Below are positions 62,310 to 64,000 of a stretch of DNA of 64,000 bases, piece after piece (the stretch's first letter is position 1; every line of letters starts with the position of its first letter). The notes beneath the pieces are model-generated. The model was not told where the DNA came from and did no database searches. It saw only the letters and a program-made list of their open reading frames with translations. Source of the stretch: Planctomycetota bacterium (GTDB taxonomy: Bacteria; Planctomycetota; UBA1135; GCA-002686595). The DNA lies in NCBI GenBank assembly GCA_020853575.1, contig JADYYP010000024.1, positions 1 to 64,000 on the forward strand, given 5' to 3'. Made by a program: the position numbers and the translations under genes.

Positions 62310-63325
62310 GCCACGCGGACCGGAGGCGGCGAGGTCGGCAGAGCGGAGCGCAACTGCTCCGTGGTGCACACGGCCGTGCCCTGCTCCATCACGACCACAC
62401 CGGAAGCAGCGTTGGCCAGTTGCATCGCGAGCGGTGCGTCGAGCTTCGCCGCGAGCGCGAGCGCGAACACGGTCGCGGCCGTGTCGCCGGCCCCGGTGAC
62501 GTCGGTGATGTTGCCGGTGCCCGAGGCCTCGACCACGACGCCGTGGGCCGGGCAGTCCTCGCCGAACAACGCCATGCCCTTGTTGCCGCGCGTCACGAGC
62601 AGCCAGCGCATCGGCGAGCGCGCGAGCAGCTCGTGGGCCGCGTCGGCGACGTCGCGCAGCTCGACCAAGTCCTCGGCGCGACGCCCGGTGAACTGCGCCA
62701 GCTCACCGATGTTGGGCGTCATCGCCGTCAGGCCCTTGAAGCCCTGGATCGACGAGCGCGGATCGAGCACAACGGTCACGCCCTTGGCCGCCAGATCGCC
62801 GCACAACGCGCCGAGATCGGCGTCGACCATGCCGTAGTCGTAGTCGGAGACGACCAGCGCGTCGATCGCGCCGGCCAGCGACACCAGACGCTCGCGGATC
62901 CGCGCGCGCACCTCGGCATCGGCCGCCACGGCGGGCTCGCGATCGACGCGCAGCACTTGTTGCAGGCTGCGGCGCGGCTCGGCGGCGACGATGCGCGTCT
63001 TCGTCGGAGTGGTCCAGCTCGGCACGCTCTCGACGCCCAGGCAATCGACGCGGAAGCCCTCGAGCAGCTCGATCAACTCGCGCCCGCGCGCGTCGCGTCC
63101 GACGGCGCCGTGCAGACGCGTGGCGCAGCCCAAGGCTCGAACGTTGCGGGCCACGTTGGCCGCGCCGCCGGCCTGGTAGTGCTCGCTTTGCCAGCGCAAG
63201 ACCATCACCGGGGCTTCGCGCGAAAGCGAGCGCGGCTCGGTGACCAAATAGTGGTCAGCGATCAGGTCGCCGACCACGGAAACGCGCAGTGGCGCGAAGT
63301 CGATTGCATTGGCGTGGGAACTCAC
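62306..63325 (-). CDS. rfaE1: D-glycero-beta-D-manno-heptose-7-phosphate kinase
   Basis: A 339-residue PfkB-family kinase, equivalent to the N-terminal domain of HldE. It has the N-terminal VVGDLIADHYL, the sugar-binding HYQAGGAANVARNVRALG, YDYGMVDADL and the C-terminal DVTGAGDTAATVFALALA with catalytic Asp281. It phosphorylates heptose 7-phosphate at O-1. The GTG at 63325 was preferred because the fold begins shortly after; a start at 63379 would add 18 residues. First gene of the rfaE1-rfaE2-tauE/safE operon. gmhA and gmhB, also needed for the pathway, are not in the window. Confidence 0.93.
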   Translation of the reverse strand: MSSHANAIDFAPLRVSVVGDLIADHYLVTEPRSLSREAPVMVLRWQSEHYQAGGAANVARNVRALGCATRLHGAVGRDARGRELIELLEGFRVDCLGVESVPSWTTPTKTRIVAAEPRRSLQQVLRVDREPAVAADAEVRARIRERLVSLAGAIDALVVSDYDYGMVDADLGALCGDLAAKGVTVVLDPRSSIQGFKGLTAMTPNIGELAQFTGRRAEDLVELRDVADAAHELLARSPMRWLLVTRGNKGMALFGEDCPAHGVVVEASGTGNITDVTGAGDTAATVFALALAAKLDAPLAMQLANAASGVVVMEQGTAVCTTEQLRSALPTSPPPVRVA

Positions 63326-63413
63326 GCACGTCAGTCTCGCCTGGATCTCTCGGGAATACAAACCGGGCGCGCCGCGCACCGCGCCGCGACCGGCCCGCCC
63401 CTAGAATGCCGCG

Positions 63414-64000
63414 ATGCTCGAGTGCCAGCGCGCCGCGTTCGATTTGGGGGACGGAGTGCACTACCTGAACTGCGCCTACATGGCGCCGATGTCGCGCTCG
63501 GTCGAACGCGCCGGGCTCGAAGGCCTGGCGCGCAAGCGTCGACCGTACCAGCTGCAGGCGCGGCATTTCTTCGAGGAGAGCGAGCATTTGCGTGAACGCT
63601 TCGCTCGCGTGCTGGGTCTGGCGGACGCGGAGCGCGTGGCGCTCGTGCCTTCGGTCTCGTACGGCATGGCGATCGTCGCACGCAACACGTCGCTGCTGCC
63701 GTCGCAGAAGGTGGTCGTCGCGCACGAGCAGTTCCCCAGCAACGTCTACGCGTGGCGCAGGCTGTGCGCGCGCCACAGCGCACGCCTGGAAGTCGTCCGC
63801 GCGCCCATCGACGGCGCGGGCCGCGCGCGCGAGTGGAACGCGCGGCTCGTGGAGTGCATCGACGCCAGCACGGCCCTGGTCGCGTTGCCGCACGTTCACT
63901 GGGCCGACGGCACGCGCTTCGACTTGGCGGCCATCGCGGCGCGAGCTCGCGCGGTCGGAGCGGCGCTCGTCGTCGACGGCACGCAGTCGATCGGCGCGCT
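63414..64000 (+). CDS. Class V aminotransferase-fold PLP enzyme, N-terminal part (runs off the window)
   Basis: About 195 residues are visible, from ATG 63414 to the window end, with no stop. The start reads VHYLNCAYMAPMS, followed by ERVALVPSVSYGMAIVARN, VVVAHEQFPSNVYAWR, VALPHVHWADGTRFDL and LVVDGTQSIGA. This order fits the class V aminotransferase/cysteine-desulfurase/kynureninase group, and the Asp in VVDGTQSIG would contact the PLP ring nitrogen. The PLP-binding Lys lies past the edge, so activity and exact subgroup cannot be judged. It is divergent from rfaE1, with 88 bases between. Confidence 0.88.
   Translation, partial: MLECQRAAFDLGDGVHYLNCAYMAPMSRSVERAGLEGLARKRRPYQLQARHFFEESEHLRERFARVLGLADAERVALVPSVSYGMAIVARNTSLLPSQKVVVAHEQFPSNVYAWRRLCARHSARLEVVRAPIDGAGRAREWNARLVECIDASTALVALPHVHWADGTRFDLAAIAARARAVGAALVVDGTQSIGA

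Overview
This is a high-GC, gene-dense chromosomal segment from a diderm bacterium. It carries a full set of outer-membrane genes (lpxA, lpxC-fabZ, lpxD, bamA, heptose and heptosyltransferase genes), eukaryote-like Ser/Thr kinase and FHA/sigma-54 signalling proteins, FGE/SUMF1-fold secreted proteins and a fused lpxC-fabZ gene. Together these point to a Planctomycetota-type organism, possibly one of the deep lineages rich in lectin-, dockerin- and SUMF1-like exported proteins. This placement is inference; the partial 16S rRNA at the left edge would settle it.

Layout. 1-441: 5' part of a 16S rRNA gene (minus strand), with a recognisable boxA and a strong sigma70-type promoter upstream. 1217-1736: decayed IS21-family transposase. 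1922-20197: a long minus-strand housekeeping and envelope block, read right to left as glmU, prs, rplY, pth, rpsF, rpsR, rplI, dnaB, bamA, lpxD, lpxC-fabZ, lpxA, a Gfo/Idh oxidoreductase, ileS and a lipoprotein L,D-transpeptidase. 20342-27675: a small ATPase, a coupled YfhO-like/twin-SGNH pair, and a GT-C-type membrane glycosyltransferase. 27701-34945: an exported-protein island with two intact SUMF1-fold proteins, a broken third copy and a membrane-anchored protein of unknown function. 35262-38897: acyl-CoA dehydrogenase, then a Gly-rich coiled-coil protein coupled to psd and a carboxymuconolactone-decarboxylase-like gene. 38915-50220: giant Ser/Thr kinase, degenerate peptidase-like protein, lectin-like exported protein, FHA-GAF-sigma54 activator, Cys-cluster protein and a membrane protein. 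50428-56004: enoyl-CoA hydratase and an LPS-core operon (LPS kinase-like, two GT9 heptosyltransferases, a GT-C protein). 56244-61002: tandem glutamate dehydrogenase genes, the second stripped of catalytic residues, then a SLC13/TrkA-C transporter. 61003-63325: rfaE1-rfaE2-tauE/safE operon. 63414-end: class V aminotransferase, truncated by the window edge.

Many neighbouring genes on one strand overlap by 4 bases (ATGA or GTGA), so translational coupling is common here. The clearest candidates for undescribed biology are the GdhA/catalytically dead GdhB pair, the SUMF1-fold exported-protein island with a module shared with the lectin-like protein, and the tight coupling of a TauE/SafE permease to heptose-ADP synthesis. 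No CRISPR array, prophage or complete insertion sequence was seen.
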